The position numbers were made by a program, and so were the translations under genes. A stretch of 64,000 bases of DNA from DASUXA01 sp036378155 (lineage in GTDB: Bacteria; Actinomycetota; Actinomycetes; Mycobacteriales; Micromonosporaceae): contig DASUXA010000040.1 in the NCBI GenBank assembly GCA_036378155.1, positions 28,020-92,019 on the forward strand. Reading direction: 5' to 3'. Under the pieces are notes generated by a model. The model saw nothing but the letters and a program-made list of their open reading frames with translations. It did no database searches and was not told the origin of the DNA. Each line of letters opens with the position of its first letter. The first letter of the stretch is position 1. This document shows, one piece after another, positions 8,385 to 16,686 of the stretch.

Positions 8385-9122
8385 GTGCGGGTCGGGCTGT
8401 TTCTGACGTGCTTCAACGACACGCTGTTCCCGCAGGTGGGCCGGGCCACGGCGACGGTACTGGAGCGGCTGGGGGTGAGCGTCGACTTCCCGGTCGCGCA
8501 GACCTGCTGCGGGCAGATGCACTTCAATTCCGGGTACCGGGCGGAATGCGTACCCATGGTCGACCGGTTCACCCGCGCCTTCGAGTCGTACGACGCGATC
8601 GTCACCCCGTCCGCCTCGTGCGCGGCGATGGTGCGCCACTACCACCCGACCGTGGCCGGTATCGCCGGCGGCGACCTGCCGGCGCGCGTGGAGCACACGC
8701 TGCCCCGGGTGTACGAGTTGACCGAGTTCCTCACCGACGTGCTCGGCGTGACCGACGTCGGCGCGTCGTTCCCGTACCCGGTCGCGTTCCACCCGACCTG
8801 CCACTCGCTGCGCCTGCTGCACGTCGGCGACCGCCCCCAGCGGCTGCTGCGCGAGGTGCGCGGGCTGACCCTGGTCGACCTGCCGCGCGCCCGGTCGTGC
8901 TGCGGATTCGGCGGTACGTTCGCGGTGAAGAACCCGGACACCTCGGTGGCGATGGGCGACGACAAGGTCCGCGACGTGCTGTCCACCGACGCCCCGGTGC
9001 TCACCGCCGTGGACACGTCGTGCCTGATGCACATCGGCGGGCGGCTGTCCCGGCTCGGCGCGAAGGTACGGGTGATGCACCTCGCCGAGATCCTGACGCA
9101 CACCGACGGGAGGTCGTCATGA
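8385..9122 (+). CDS. lutA: Lactate utilization protein LutA (Fe-S oxidoreductase)
   Basis: A 245-residue protein, GTG start preceded by GAGGGGGC. It carries two cysteine-rich CCG domains: QTCCGQMHFNSGY near residue 44 and ARSCCGFGGTFAVK near residue 170, which bind an unusual Fe-S cluster as in heterodisulfide reductase. With LutB and LutC it forms the three-part L-lactate dehydrogenase complex that oxidises L-lactate to pyruvate without a flavin enzyme of the LldD type. Its stop overlaps the LutB start (ATGA), so translation is coupled. No lactate permease or LutR-type regulator lies next to the operon. Confidence 0.94.
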   Translation: MRVGLFLTCFNDTLFPQVGRATATVLERLGVSVDFPVAQTCCGQMHFNSGYRAECVPMVDRFTRAFESYDAIVTPSASCAAMVRHYHPTVAGIAGGDLPARVEHTLPRVYELTEFLTDVLGVTDVGASFPYPVAFHPTCHSLRLLHVGDRPQRLLREVRGLTLVDLPRARSCCGFGGTFAVKNPDTSVAMGDDKVRDVLSTDAPVLTAVDTSCLMHIGGRLSRLGAKVRVMHLAEILTHTDGRSS

Positions 9123-10648
9123 GTGTCGAGGCGCCGCGCCGGGCGGGCGGCACAGCGACCGGTACCGGCCGCGCCACGCCGACGTTCCTCGGCATGCCGC
9201 CGTTCCCCGAGGCGGCCCGCGTCGCGCTCGCGGACCGGCAACTGCGTGCCAACCTCGGCCGCGCCACCACGACCATCCGGGCGAAACGCGCCCGGGTGGT
9301 CGCCGAACGCGACGACTGGGAGGCACTGCGGCGCGCCGGTGAGGCGATCAAGGACGACGTGCTCACCCGGCTGCCGGAGTACCTCGAACAACTCGAAGCG
9401 GCGGTGACCGCGGCAGGTGGGATCGTGCACTGGGCGCGCGACGCCGCCGAGGCGAACCGGATCGTCACCGGCATCGCCCGTACCCACGAGATCGACGAGG
9501 TCGTCAAGGTCAAATCGATGGCGACCCAGGAGATCGAACTCAACGAGGCGCTCGCCGAGGCCGGTATCGACGTGTGGGAGACCGACCTGGCGGAGTTGAT
9601 CGTCCAACTCGGCCACGACCTGCCGTCGCACATCCTGGTACCGGCGATCCACCGCAACCGCGCCGAGATCCGCGACATCTTCGCCGCCGAGATGGGCCTG
9701 GTCGGACGTCCCGCCCCGGACAACCTGTCCGACACCCCGACGGACCTCGCGGAGGCGGCCCGACTGCACCTGCGCGAGAAGTTCCTGCGCGCCCGGATGG
9801 CGATCTCCGGCGGCAACTTCGCGGTCGCCGACACCGGCACGATCGTGGTCCTGGAATCCGAGGGCAACGGGCGGATGTGCCTGACCCTGCCGGACGTCCT
9901 GGTCACCGTGCTGGGCATCGAGAAACTCGTACCGACCTGGGCGGATCTCGAGGTGTTCCTGCAGCTGCTGCCCCGCTCGTCGACCGCGGAGCGGATGAAC
10001 CCGTACACCTCGACCTGGACCGGCGTGACGCCCGGCGACGGACCGCAGGAGTTCCACCTGGTACTGCTGGACAACGGCCGCAGCGACACCCTGGCGGACC
10101 CGGTGGGGCGGCAGGCGTTGCGGTGCATCCGCTGCTCGGCGTGCCTGAACGTGTGTCCGGTGTACGAGCGGACCGGCGGGCGGGCGTACGGGTCGGTGTA
10201 CCCGGGACCGATCGGCGCGATCCTCACCCCGCAACTGCGCGGCATCAACCAGCACCCGGTCGACGAGCAGACCTCGTCGCTGCCGTACGCGTCGTCGCTG
10301 TGCGGGGCGTGTTTCGAGGTGTGCCCGGTCCGCATCGACATCCCCCGCGTCCTGGTCGAACTGCGCGCGAAAGTGGTGGACCACAAGCGGGCGACCCACC
10401 GGGTGCCGACGCCGGAGCAGGCGGTCATGGCCGCCGCCGCCTGGACGTTCGACGACCCGCGCCGGCTGTCGCTGGCGCAGAAGGCGGGCGGCTGGGCGGG
10501 GCGGCTGGTCGGGCGGGGTGGACGGCTGCGCCGCCTGCCCGGGCCCGGCTGGATCTCCGCCTGGTTCGGCGCGCGGGACCTCGTCGCCCCGCCGACCGAG
10601 TCGTTCCGCGCCTGGTGGCGCTCGCGTACCCGGCGGAGCGGATCATGA
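9119..10648 (+). CDS. lutB: Lactate utilization iron-sulfur protein LutB
   Basis: A 509-residue protein. The N-terminal two thirds is the LutB/DUF162-type domain (EVVKVKSMATQEIELNEAL, ISGGNFAVADTGT, VLESEGNGRMCLTLP). Two 4Fe-4S motifs follow: CIRCSACLNVCPVYERTGG from residue 336 and CGACFEVCPVRIDIP from residue 395, after which comes a basic Trp-rich tail. It starts inside the LutA stop (ATGA) and its own stop overlaps the LutC ATG, so all three genes are translationally coupled. It should pass electrons from lactate oxidation to the quinone pool. Length and motifs match LutB/LldF fully. Confidence 0.95.
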   Translation: MSVEAPRRAGGTATGTGRATPTFLGMPPFPEAARVALADRQLRANLGRATTTIRAKRARVVAERDDWEALRRAGEAIKDDVLTRLPEYLEQLEAAVTAAGGIVHWARDAAEANRIVTGIARTHEIDEVVKVKSMATQEIELNEALAEAGIDVWETDLAELIVQLGHDLPSHILVPAIHRNRAEIRDIFAAEMGLVGRPAPDNLSDTPTDLAEAARLHLREKFLRARMAISGGNFAVADTGTIVVLESEGNGRMCLTLPDVLVTVLGIEKLVPTWADLEVFLQLLPRSSTAERMNPYTSTWTGVTPGDGPQEFHLVLLDNGRSDTLADPVGRQALRCIRCSACLNVCPVYERTGGRAYGSVYPGPIGAILTPQLRGINQHPVDEQTSSLPYASSLCGACFEVCPVRIDIPRVLVELRAKVVDHKRATHRVPTPEQAVMAAAAWTFDDPRRLSLAQKAGGWAGRLVGRGGRLRRLPGPGWISAWFGARDLVAPPTESFRAWWRSRTRRSGS

Positions 10649-11265
10649 GCGCCCGCGAGGAGGTGTTGGCGCGGGTGCGCGCCGCGCTCGCCGACCGGCC
10701 CGTCCCGCCGGCGGTACCGCGCGAGTACCGACGCTCCGCCGCACCCGGCGACGCGGACGTCGTCGACCTGTTCGTGGAGCGGGCCGCCGACTATCGGGCG
10801 ACGGTGACCAGGGTGAGTCCGGACGGCGTGTCCGACGCGGTCGCCGCTGCGCTGGCCGGACGCGGGGCGCGCCGGGTGGCGGTACCGGACGGGGTACCGG
10901 CGGACTGGATCGCCGGTGCGGACGTCGACGCGGTCCGCGACCAGCCGCCGTTGACCGTCGCCGAACTGGACCGGTTGGACGGCGTCGTCACCGGCTGCGC
11001 CGTCGCGATCGCCGAACCGGGAACGATCGTGCTCGACGGCGGGTCGGGTCAGGGACGGCGGGCGTTGACGCTGCTGCCGGACTACCACCTGTGCGTGGTG
11101 CGGGTCGACCAGATCGTGGCGACGGTACCGGAGGCGCTCGGTCGGCTCGACCCGCGCCGTCCGCAGACCTGGATCAGCGGGCCGTCGGCGACCAGCGACA
11201 TCGAACTCGACCGGGTCGAGGGCGTACACGGCCCGCGCACGCTGCACATCCTCGTCGTCGGCTGA
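10645..11265 (+). CDS. lutC: Lactate utilization protein LutC
   Basis: A 206-residue LutC/YkgG family protein, last gene of the lut operon. Diagnostic blocks are VVTGCAVAIAEPGTIVLDGG (residues ~112-131), LLPDYHLCVVRVDQIV and the C-terminal ISGPSATSDIELDRVEGVHG followed by GPRTLHILVV. No Fe-S cysteines are present, as expected for LutC. The stop codon lies inside the first copy of a 21-base tandem duplication, and a strong hairpin follows about 80 bases later. Confidence 0.94.
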   Translation: MSAREEVLARVRAALADRPVPPAVPREYRRSAAPGDADVVDLFVERAADYRATVTRVSPDGVSDAVAAALAGRGARRVAVPDGVPADWIAGADVDAVRDQPPLTVAELDRLDGVVTGCAVAIAEPGTIVLDGGSGQGRRALTLLPDYHLCVVRVDQIVATVPEALGRLDPRRPQTWISGPSATSDIELDRVEGVHGPRTLHILVVG

Positions 11266-11295
11266 CCGCGGCGCGTCGTCGGCTGACCGCGGCGC
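11254..11295. repeat. Perfect 21-bp tandem duplication across the lutC stop codon
   Basis: The unit GTCGTCGGCTGACCGCGGCG plus C is present twice, at 11254-11274 and 11275-11295, with no mismatch. The first copy contains the final lutC codons and TGA. It looks like a recent replication-slippage duplication. Confidence 0.9.
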
Positions 11296-11342
11296 GCCGA
11301 CGCGGGTCCGACGGAGCCGGATCGAGGTGTACCGGCTCAGCG

Positions 11343-11382
11343 GTACAACGCTGGTGATGTGGCTACATCACCAGCGTTGTAC
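11343..11382. terminator. Long perfect hairpin, bidirectional terminator candidate
   Basis: An 18-bp perfect stem (11343-11360 with 11365-11382) around the loop GGCT. It lies between lutC and the convergent secreted-protein gene. There is no T-run on either side, which is common for actinobacterial terminators. The stem has lower GC than its surroundings. Confidence 0.75.
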
Positions 11383-11393
11383 ACCGTGAGGGG

Positions 11394-11427
11394 CACGTGC
11401 CGACTCACGCCACGTGCCGACTCACGC
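11394..11427. repeat. 17-bp tandem duplication
   Basis: CACGTGCCGACTCACGC occurs twice back to back (11394-11410, 11411-11427), and a third copy begins (CACGT at 11428). It sits between two hairpins in the lutC/secreted-protein intergenic region. It is the second tandem duplication within 180 bases. Confidence 0.85.
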
Positions 11428-11445
11428 CACGTCGACCACATCCAG

Positions 11446-11472
11446 GTGTCGTGAGCCAACGGCTCACGACAC
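11446..11472 (-). terminator. Hairpin overlapping the stop of the secreted-protein gene
   Basis: A 12-bp perfect stem, GTGTCGTGAGCC at 11446-11457 with its complement at 11461-11472 and a 3-base loop. The TGA of the leftward gene is inside the stem. It probably ends that transcript. Confidence 0.6.
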
Positions 11473-12603
11473 GTTGACCGCGGTGTCGTCGATGACGAAC
11501 GAGGTCTGCAGCATCGAGTCCTCGGTACCGGTGAACTTCAGGGTCACCGTCTGCCCGGCGTACGAGGCGAGGCTGAACGACTTCTGGGTGTACCCGGAGT
11601 TGTGGTTGAGGTTGGAGTAGGTCGCCAGGGTCGCCAGCACCGAGCCGCTGGAGTTGAGCACCTGCACCTTCAGCGTGTCGTACGCGCTGGACGTGGTGGT
11701 CTCCGCCGTGTCGATGTGCAGGTAGAAGCTGAACGTGTACGTGGTGCACCCGGACGGCAAGCTCACCGCCTGCGACAGCGTGTCGGTGTGGCTGCTGCCG
11801 TACCCGTCGAGCCACGCGTACCACGACCCGGAGTGCGGCGATTCGCCCGACGAACTGGTGATCACACCACTGCTCGCGGACCAGACGGTGTTGCCCGACT
11901 CGAAGCCGGGGTTGCCGAGCTTCTGCCCCGACCCGGAACAGCCGCCGCCGCCCGACCCGAACTGGACGTCGAGGACGGCGTGCAGTTCGATGCCGTTCGG
12001 CGCGACGCCGGTCTGACCGTGCTGGAAGTCGAAGAACCCGACGCCGGTCACGGTGACCGGGACGTTCGCCGTCTGGAAACTGCCCGTCGGGGTGTACTTC
12101 GCGTCGAACTCGCCGCGCGCCGTCCTGATCCCGCTCAGCAGTGGACTGCCGGCGCCGACGCACGACGGGTCCGGGATCTCCGCGATCATGGTGCGCCCGG
12201 AGCTGTCCTTGAGCACCAGGTGGTAGTCCGAGTCGGACTCCAGCTTGTACTCGGTCAAGGTGACCTGGAGCCGGAAGACGGTGGTCTCGGTCGGCTTGAT
12301 CCGGTTGTTGTCCGGCAGCGAACTCGGCGTGGGCAGCCCGGTCAGGTACGAGATCGTGGTCGAGGTGACCGACGACAGGTTGATCAGACCGGCGTCGGCG
12401 TCGGTGCCGGTCTTCACCGACCACCGCTCCACCCCGCAACTGCCGGTGGTGGAGTACGGGTTGAAGGTGACCGCTTCGGTCTCCTCCTCGTCCGGCTGCG
12501 CGCCGTGGCGCATCGCCGCGCCGACCGCGGTGGCGCTGGCTACCACCGCCAGGAACGCGGCGACCAGGATGGTGGCGAGGTTGAAGAAGCGTCTGTGCCG
12601 CAT
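11464..12603 (-). CDS. Secreted two-domain protein of unknown function
   Basis: About 379 residues from ATG 12603, which has a strong GGAGG site 5 bases upstream. A signal peptide with RHRRFF and a hydrophobic core is followed by an acidic stretch (DEEETEA). Domain 1 (~50-230) contains CGVERWSVKTGTDADAG and VTGVGFFDFQHGQTGVAPNG, a module I know only from uncharacterised bacterial secreted proteins. After a Gly/Ser linker with Cys, domain 2 (~240-379) begins LGNPGFESGNTVW and ends TSFVIDDTAVNVS. This is a jelly-roll, carbohydrate-binding-like module often found at the C-terminus of secreted peptidases and hydrolases. It may bind polysaccharide. No catalytic residues can be named. Confidence 0.75.
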   Translation of the reverse strand: MRHRRFFNLATILVAAFLAVVASATAVGAAMRHGAQPDEEETEAVTFNPYSTTGSCGVERWSVKTGTDADAGLINLSSVTSTTISYLTGLPTPSSLPDNNRIKPTETTVFRLQVTLTEYKLESDSDYHLVLKDSSGRTMIAEIPDPSCVGAGSPLLSGIRTARGEFDAKYTPTGSFQTANVPVTVTGVGFFDFQHGQTGVAPNGIELHAVLDVQFGSGGGGCSGSGQKLGNPGFESGNTVWSASSGVITSSSGESPHSGSWYAWLDGYGSSHTDTLSQAVSLPSGCTTYTFSFYLHIDTAETTTSSAYDTLKVQVLNSSGSVLATLATYSNLNHNSGYTQKSFSLASYAGQTVTLKFTGTEDSMLQTSFVIDDTAVNVS

Positions 12604-12826
12604 CGGGCCTCCAGAAGCTCGGGCCGCCGGATTCAGGGGTAGGTCGGCGGCGCGGGACGCCGATGCGACGCACACGACCGCGTCGCGGAGCCGCCGCCGC
12701 GCACATTAATAGCCATCTGTCGATTTGGACAGTGCGCTCTTGACAACGTCGCGGCACCGGGGTCGGTCGGGCCGCGCGCGTGCCGTTCACGCGCCGTCGG
12801 CGCGGATCCGGCATATGTTTGCCGCC

Positions 12827-13798
12827 ATGGCACGAACCCGGCTCTACCGCAGCGGTGTGCTGGAGGCAGAGAACTTCCCGCTCGCCGAGGTATCCGACCA
12901 CGTCGCCGACCCGGCCGCCACGGTCTGGATCGACGTCTGTTCACCTGATCAGCGTGAGCTGACCGAGATCAGCGCGGAACTCGGTCTGCACGAACTCGCG
13001 GTCGAGGACGCTCTCGCCCCGCATGAACGACCCAAGCTGGACCGGTACGACAGCCACCTGTTCCTGACCGCCTACGCGGTGCGTCTCGACGCGACGACCG
13101 GGGCGCTCGCGATCTGCGAGGTCGCCGCGTTCGTGACCCGCAACGCGCTGGTCACGGTACGCAGGACCGACGCGTTCGACATCGACGCCGTGGTGGCGCG
13201 CTGGGACGCGTCACGCGACCTGGCCAAGTTCGGGGTGGCGTTCCTGCTGCACGGGCTGCTCGACCACGTGGTCGACACCCACTTCGACGCGGTCCAGGCG
13301 TTGGACCAGGAGATGGAGGCGCTGGAGGACGGGCTGTTCGTCGACCGGCCGCAGGAGCGCGAGACCCAGCGGCGCACCTTCGCGCTGCGCAAGAGCCTGG
13401 TGACCCTGCGCCGGGTGGTCCTGCCGATGCGCGAGGTGGTCAACGCGCTGCTGCGCCGCGACCTGCGCGTCGTCGACCCCGACATGCAGCCGTACTTCCA
13501 GGACGTGTACGACCACGTGCTGCGCGCCACCGAGTGGACCGAGTCGCTGCGCGACCTGGTCACCACCATTCTGGAGACGCATCTGACGGTACGCGGCAAC
13601 CGACTCAACGTGATCATGAAGCAGGTCACGAGTTGGGCGGCGATCATCGCGGTACCGACCGCGATCACCGGCTTCTACGGGCAGAACGTGCCGTACCCCG
13701 GGTACGGGCACGCGGTCGGGTTCTGGACGTCGACCGCGGTCATCATCGGACTGTCCGGGCTGCTGTACCTGATCTTCAAACGCAAGGAGTGGCTGTGA
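12827..13798 (+). CDS. corA: CorA family divalent cation channel
   Basis: About 323 residues from ATG 12827 (an ATG at 12815 is also in frame; neither has a good ribosome site). The long N-terminal cytoplasmic domain contains the funnel helices (DHVVDTHFDAVQALDQEMEA). The C-terminal pair of membrane helices carries YGQN (residues 284-287) followed by VPYPG, in place of the classic YGMN selectivity loop, and the protein ends with a basic KRKEWL. CorA proteins are pentameric Mg2+/Co2+/Ni2+ channels, and the loop variant may shift ion preference. It is a single-gene unit facing a MEDS sensor gene across 15 bases. Confidence 0.9.
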   Translation: MARTRLYRSGVLEAENFPLAEVSDHVADPAATVWIDVCSPDQRELTEISAELGLHELAVEDALAPHERPKLDRYDSHLFLTAYAVRLDATTGALAICEVAAFVTRNALVTVRRTDAFDIDAVVARWDASRDLAKFGVAFLLHGLLDHVVDTHFDAVQALDQEMEALEDGLFVDRPQERETQRRTFALRKSLVTLRRVVLPMREVVNALLRRDLRVVDPDMQPYFQDVYDHVLRATEWTESLRDLVTTILETHLTVRGNRLNVIMKQVTSWAAIIAVPTAITGFYGQNVPYPGYGHAVGFWTSTAVIIGLSGLLYLIFKRKEWL

Positions 13799-13813
13799 CC
13801 GCGGGTGCGCCGG

Positions 13814-14764
13814 TCAGCGCGCGCCGCGCCCGCCGCCGATCGAGAACCGCACGACGGTACCGCCGTCGCCGGAACTGATCGACAGGGCGTCGCACGCGTG
13901 GCGGGCGAGCCACAACCCCATGCCGCCGTCCGCGCCGGGCGACGGCGGCAGGTACCCGGCGAGCGGGTCGATCGACGCGCGACCGGCGTCGCTCACCTCG
14001 CCCACCACCCGGTCGTCGACGAACCACAACGCGACGCGTGCCGGAACCGTGCCGTGGCGCAGGCAGTTCGTCGCCAGTTCGGTCACGGTGAGCGCCAGGT
14101 CGTCGACCTGCCGAGCCGGCAGCACCCGGGTCGCTTCGGCGACCGCGCGCACCCGGTCGCGCAGCGCGGCGAGATCGCCCGTCACCGGTACCGTCAGCGT
14201 CGGCTCGCCGCTCGTCGGCGGCACCGGATCGGCGATCTCGTCCAGCAGCGCCGCCGGGTCGAGGTAGGCGCCGCTGGCACGGTGCTGCCCGTCCCACACC
14301 GTCGGGTGGGTGCGCAGCGCGTCGCCCAGCACCGTCGGGGGCAGCTGCCGGGTGGAGTAGGGGCAGACGATCCAGGCGGGGGCGTGCGCGAACACGCGGT
14401 TCAGCGCCGACTCGTATCGGGTCCAGGTGGCGTGCTCGTCCGGCTCGCCGAACACCACTTCGCCGACCACCCGCGTGTACCGGACGCCCCGCGCGGCGAA
14501 CTCGTCCAGTTGCCGCTGCCAGCCGGCGACGGTCCGGGCGGGGCGCGTGTACCAGTCGGCGTTGTCGACGAACACGACCCGGTCGGCGTCGTCGCCCAAC
14601 TCGTCGCGCAGCAGCTCGATGTGCGCCTTGGTGGTCGCCGCCACCGCGCCGTGCCCGTCGGCGAGCGCGCCGCGCAGGAACGGTGCGGTGAGAGCGACGA
14701 ACCGCTCGTCCGAGTCGTAGAAGACCGCGTCGTGGCAGAAACTATCGCCTTCGGTCACCGTCAT
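13814..14764 (-). CDS. MEDS-domain sensor with anti-sigma HATPase domain
   Basis: About 316 residues from ATG 14764. Residues ~8-170 match the MEDS (DcmR-like sensory) domain: HDAVFYDSDERFV, VVFVDNADWYTRPARTV, VVGEVVFGEPDEHATWTRYE and WIVCPYSTRQLP. Residues ~185-316 are an HATPase_c_2 (RsbW-like) kinase domain with N-box LALTVTELATNCLRHG and a G-box in GGMGLWLARHACDAL. Such fusions sense small molecules or redox cofactors and control sigma factors through STAS partners. No cognate STAS or sigma gene is adjacent; the STAS/sigma pair near 60 kb is far away. The protein is soluble. Confidence 0.88.
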   Translation of the reverse strand: MTVTEGDSFCHDAVFYDSDERFVALTAPFLRGALADGHGAVAATTKAHIELLRDELGDDADRVVFVDNADWYTRPARTVAGWQRQLDEFAARGVRYTRVVGEVVFGEPDEHATWTRYESALNRVFAHAPAWIVCPYSTRQLPPTVLGDALRTHPTVWDGQHRASGAYLDPAALLDEIADPVPPTSGEPTLTVPVTGDLAALRDRVRAVAEATRVLPARQVDDLALTVTELATNCLRHGTVPARVALWFVDDRVVGEVSDAGRASIDPLAGYLPPSPGADGGMGLWLARHACDALSISSGDGGTVVRFSIGGGRGAR

Positions 14765-15010
14765 CAATCGATCACCCGCCCCCGTACCCCCCGCAAGGGG
14801 CTGCCACGCTGTGCGCAGCGCTCACCAGGTCCCCTTCCGTCGGACGACATCACCGTAACCCGGCGCGCCGACCCCCGCCGGGCGCAGCCGGGGCGCACGG
14901 CATCGCCTGCGGCGAACGCGAGGATCAGTCTGCCGCGTCCCCCGATGACTCGGCTGCTCACGGATGGTGTACCCGGTCACATGGCGCGGCCGGCGAGGGA
15001 TGCTGGGGCG

Positions 15011-15709
15011 GTGAGCGCCGCCGACGAGACACGAGCGGGGACCGGTGTCGGACCGGACGGGTCCGAGGGGCCCTCCGCCGGCGAGGGCGGGTCCGAGGCG
15101 TCCCCCGCCCGCGAGGGCGGGTCCGCTCGGGTCGCCGGGCTCGTGCTGGCGGCGGGGGCGGGTCGCCGGTACGGGCGCCCCAAGGCGCTCGTCGAGATCG
15201 ACGGCCGTCCACTCGTGGCGCGCGCCGTGGACACCCTGGTCGCGGCCGGCTGCGATCCGGTGGCGGTGGTCGTCGGCGCCGCGTCCGAGAAGGTACGCGC
15301 CCTGCTCGCCGGGTTGCCGGCGGTCGCCGTCGACAACCCGGAGTGGGGCACCGGCATGGCGTCCTCGCTGCGCGCGGGTCTGCGCGCCCTCGCCGGTACC
15401 GACGCCGTCGCCGTGGTCGTGCTGCTGGTCGACATGCCGGGCATCACCGCCGCCGCGGTGCGCCGGCTGACCGGGTACGCCCGGTCGGACGTGCTGGCGA
15501 CCGCGAGGTACGGCCGGCGGCGCGGGCACCCGGTCCTGCTCGGGCGCGCCCACTGGGACGCAGTCGCCGCGTGCGCGACCGGTGACGCCGGGGCGCGGGG
15601 GTACCTGGCCCGGCATGCCGACCGCGTGGTCGGCGTCGAGTGCGGCGACGTCGCCGACCCGACCGACCTCGACGTACCGAGCGGCGCGCCGGCTGAGCGG
15701 CGGAGGTAG
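15011..15709 (+). CDS. MobA/MocA-like nucleotidyltransferase
   Basis: About 232 residues from GTG 15011 (GAGGGA ten bases upstream; in-frame ATGs at 14981 and 14945 are alternatives). A low-complexity leader with repeated EGGS is followed by the NTP-transferase signature VLAAGAGRRYGRPKALVEID and by DNPEWGTGMASSLRAGL, VVLLVDMPGIT and RRGHPVLLGRAHWD. This is the MobA/MocA fold that attaches CMP or GMP to molybdopterin. Directly upstream of a CODH-type molybdenum hydroxylase cluster it most likely makes molybdopterin cytosine dinucleotide, the cofactor of that enzyme family. That role is inferred from context. Confidence 0.86.
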   Translation: MSAADETRAGTGVGPDGSEGPSAGEGGSEASPAREGGSARVAGLVLAAGAGRRYGRPKALVEIDGRPLVARAVDTLVAAGCDPVAVVVGAASEKVRALLAGLPAVAVDNPEWGTGMASSLRAGLRALAGTDAVAVVVLLVDMPGITAAAVRRLTGYARSDVLATARYGRRRGHPVLLGRAHWDAVAACATGDAGARGYLARHADRVVGVECGDVADPTDLDVPSGAPAERRR

Positions 15710-15785
15710 CCGACCGTGGTCGCACCGCCTCGCGGTACCCCCGCAATCGTGGCAGTTATCAGGAGAAACGCGGCATAGTGGGCGG

Positions 15786-16685
15786 GTGGACAGCCCCGCG
15801 TCGCCGCAGTCGCCCGCGCAGTTGGCGCACGCCCTGGAACGCGCCGGCTACCTCGCCGACGAGGGCCTCGCCACCGCCGGGTACCTGGCGCTGCGGCTCG
15901 GCCGACCGCTGTTCCTCGAAGGGGACGCGGGCGTCGGCAAGACCGCGTTCGCGCAGGCGCTGGCGACCGCGACCGGATACCCGTACGTCCGGCTGCAGTG
16001 CTACGAGGGGCTGGACGCCTCGCAGGCGCTGTACGACTGGGACTTCACCCGCCAGATCCTGCACCTGCGCACCGTCGAGGCGACCGCGGTCGCCAGCGGC
16101 GACTCCCCCGACGCGCAGGCTCTCGAGGCGAGCCTGTACGACCGGCGGTTCCTGGTCGCCCGCCCCCTGCTGCGCGCCCTGGAACTGAGCCCCTGCGTCC
16201 TGCTGGTCGACGAGATCGACCGCGCCGACGACGAGTTCGAGGCGTTCCTGCTGGAGGTGTTGTCCGAGTCCGCGATCACCATCCCGGAACTGGGTCGGGT
16301 GGTCGCCGAAACGCCCCCGCTGACGGTGCTCACCAGCAACCGCACCCGCGAGGTCCACGACGCGTTGAAGCGGCGCTGCCTGTACCACTGGGTCGAGCAC
16401 CCCGGTTTCGACCGCGAGGTCGCGATCCTGCGTACCCGGCTGCCGCAGCTCACCGAGAAGCTGGCCGAACAGGTCGCGCACGCCACCGGTCGGATGCGGC
16501 AACTGGACCTGGTCAAGCCGCCCGGCGTGGCGGAGTCGCTGGACTGGGCAAGCGCGCTGGTCGCGCTGGGCGCCTCCACCCTCGACCCGGACGTCACCGC
16601 CGCGACGCTCGGGGCGGTGCTGAAGTACCGGGAGGACGCCGAGCGGGTACGCGGCGCGGGTCTCGCCGAGTTGCTGGTGGGCTGA
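15786..16685 (+). CDS. coxD: MoxR/CoxD-type AAA+ ATPase
   Basis: About 299 residues from GTG 15786, with AGGAGA ~18 bases upstream, which is rather far. The Walker A is FLEGDAGVGKTAFAQAL, the Walker B CVLLVDEIDRADDEFEAFLL, and the sensor region TVLTSNRTREVHDALKRRC. MoxR-type AAA+ proteins work with VWA partners as chaperones; CoxD is needed to build the Cu-S-Mo centre of CO dehydrogenase. It is followed one base later by the VWA gene, so the two form an ATPase/VWA pair acting on the CoxL-like subunit. Confidence 0.9.
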   Translation: MDSPASPQSPAQLAHALERAGYLADEGLATAGYLALRLGRPLFLEGDAGVGKTAFAQALATATGYPYVRLQCYEGLDASQALYDWDFTRQILHLRTVEATAVASGDSPDAQALEASLYDRRFLVARPLLRALELSPCVLLVDEIDRADDEFEAFLLEVLSESAITIPELGRVVAETPPLTVLTSNRTREVHDALKRRCLYHWVEHPGFDREVAILRTRLPQLTEKLAEQVAHATGRMRQLDLVKPPGVAESLDWASALVALGASTLDPDVTAATLGAVLKYREDAERVRGAGLAELLVG

Positions 16686-16686
16686 C

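Noticed and set aside
6281..10648. A single 1455-codon rightward open frame covering part of the aldehyde dehydrogenase region up to lutB
   Set aside because: Only the last 509 codons (lutB) have protein-like composition; the rest is Arg/Ala/Pro-rich antisense or shifted frame over other real genes. Long open frames are common by chance at this GC content.
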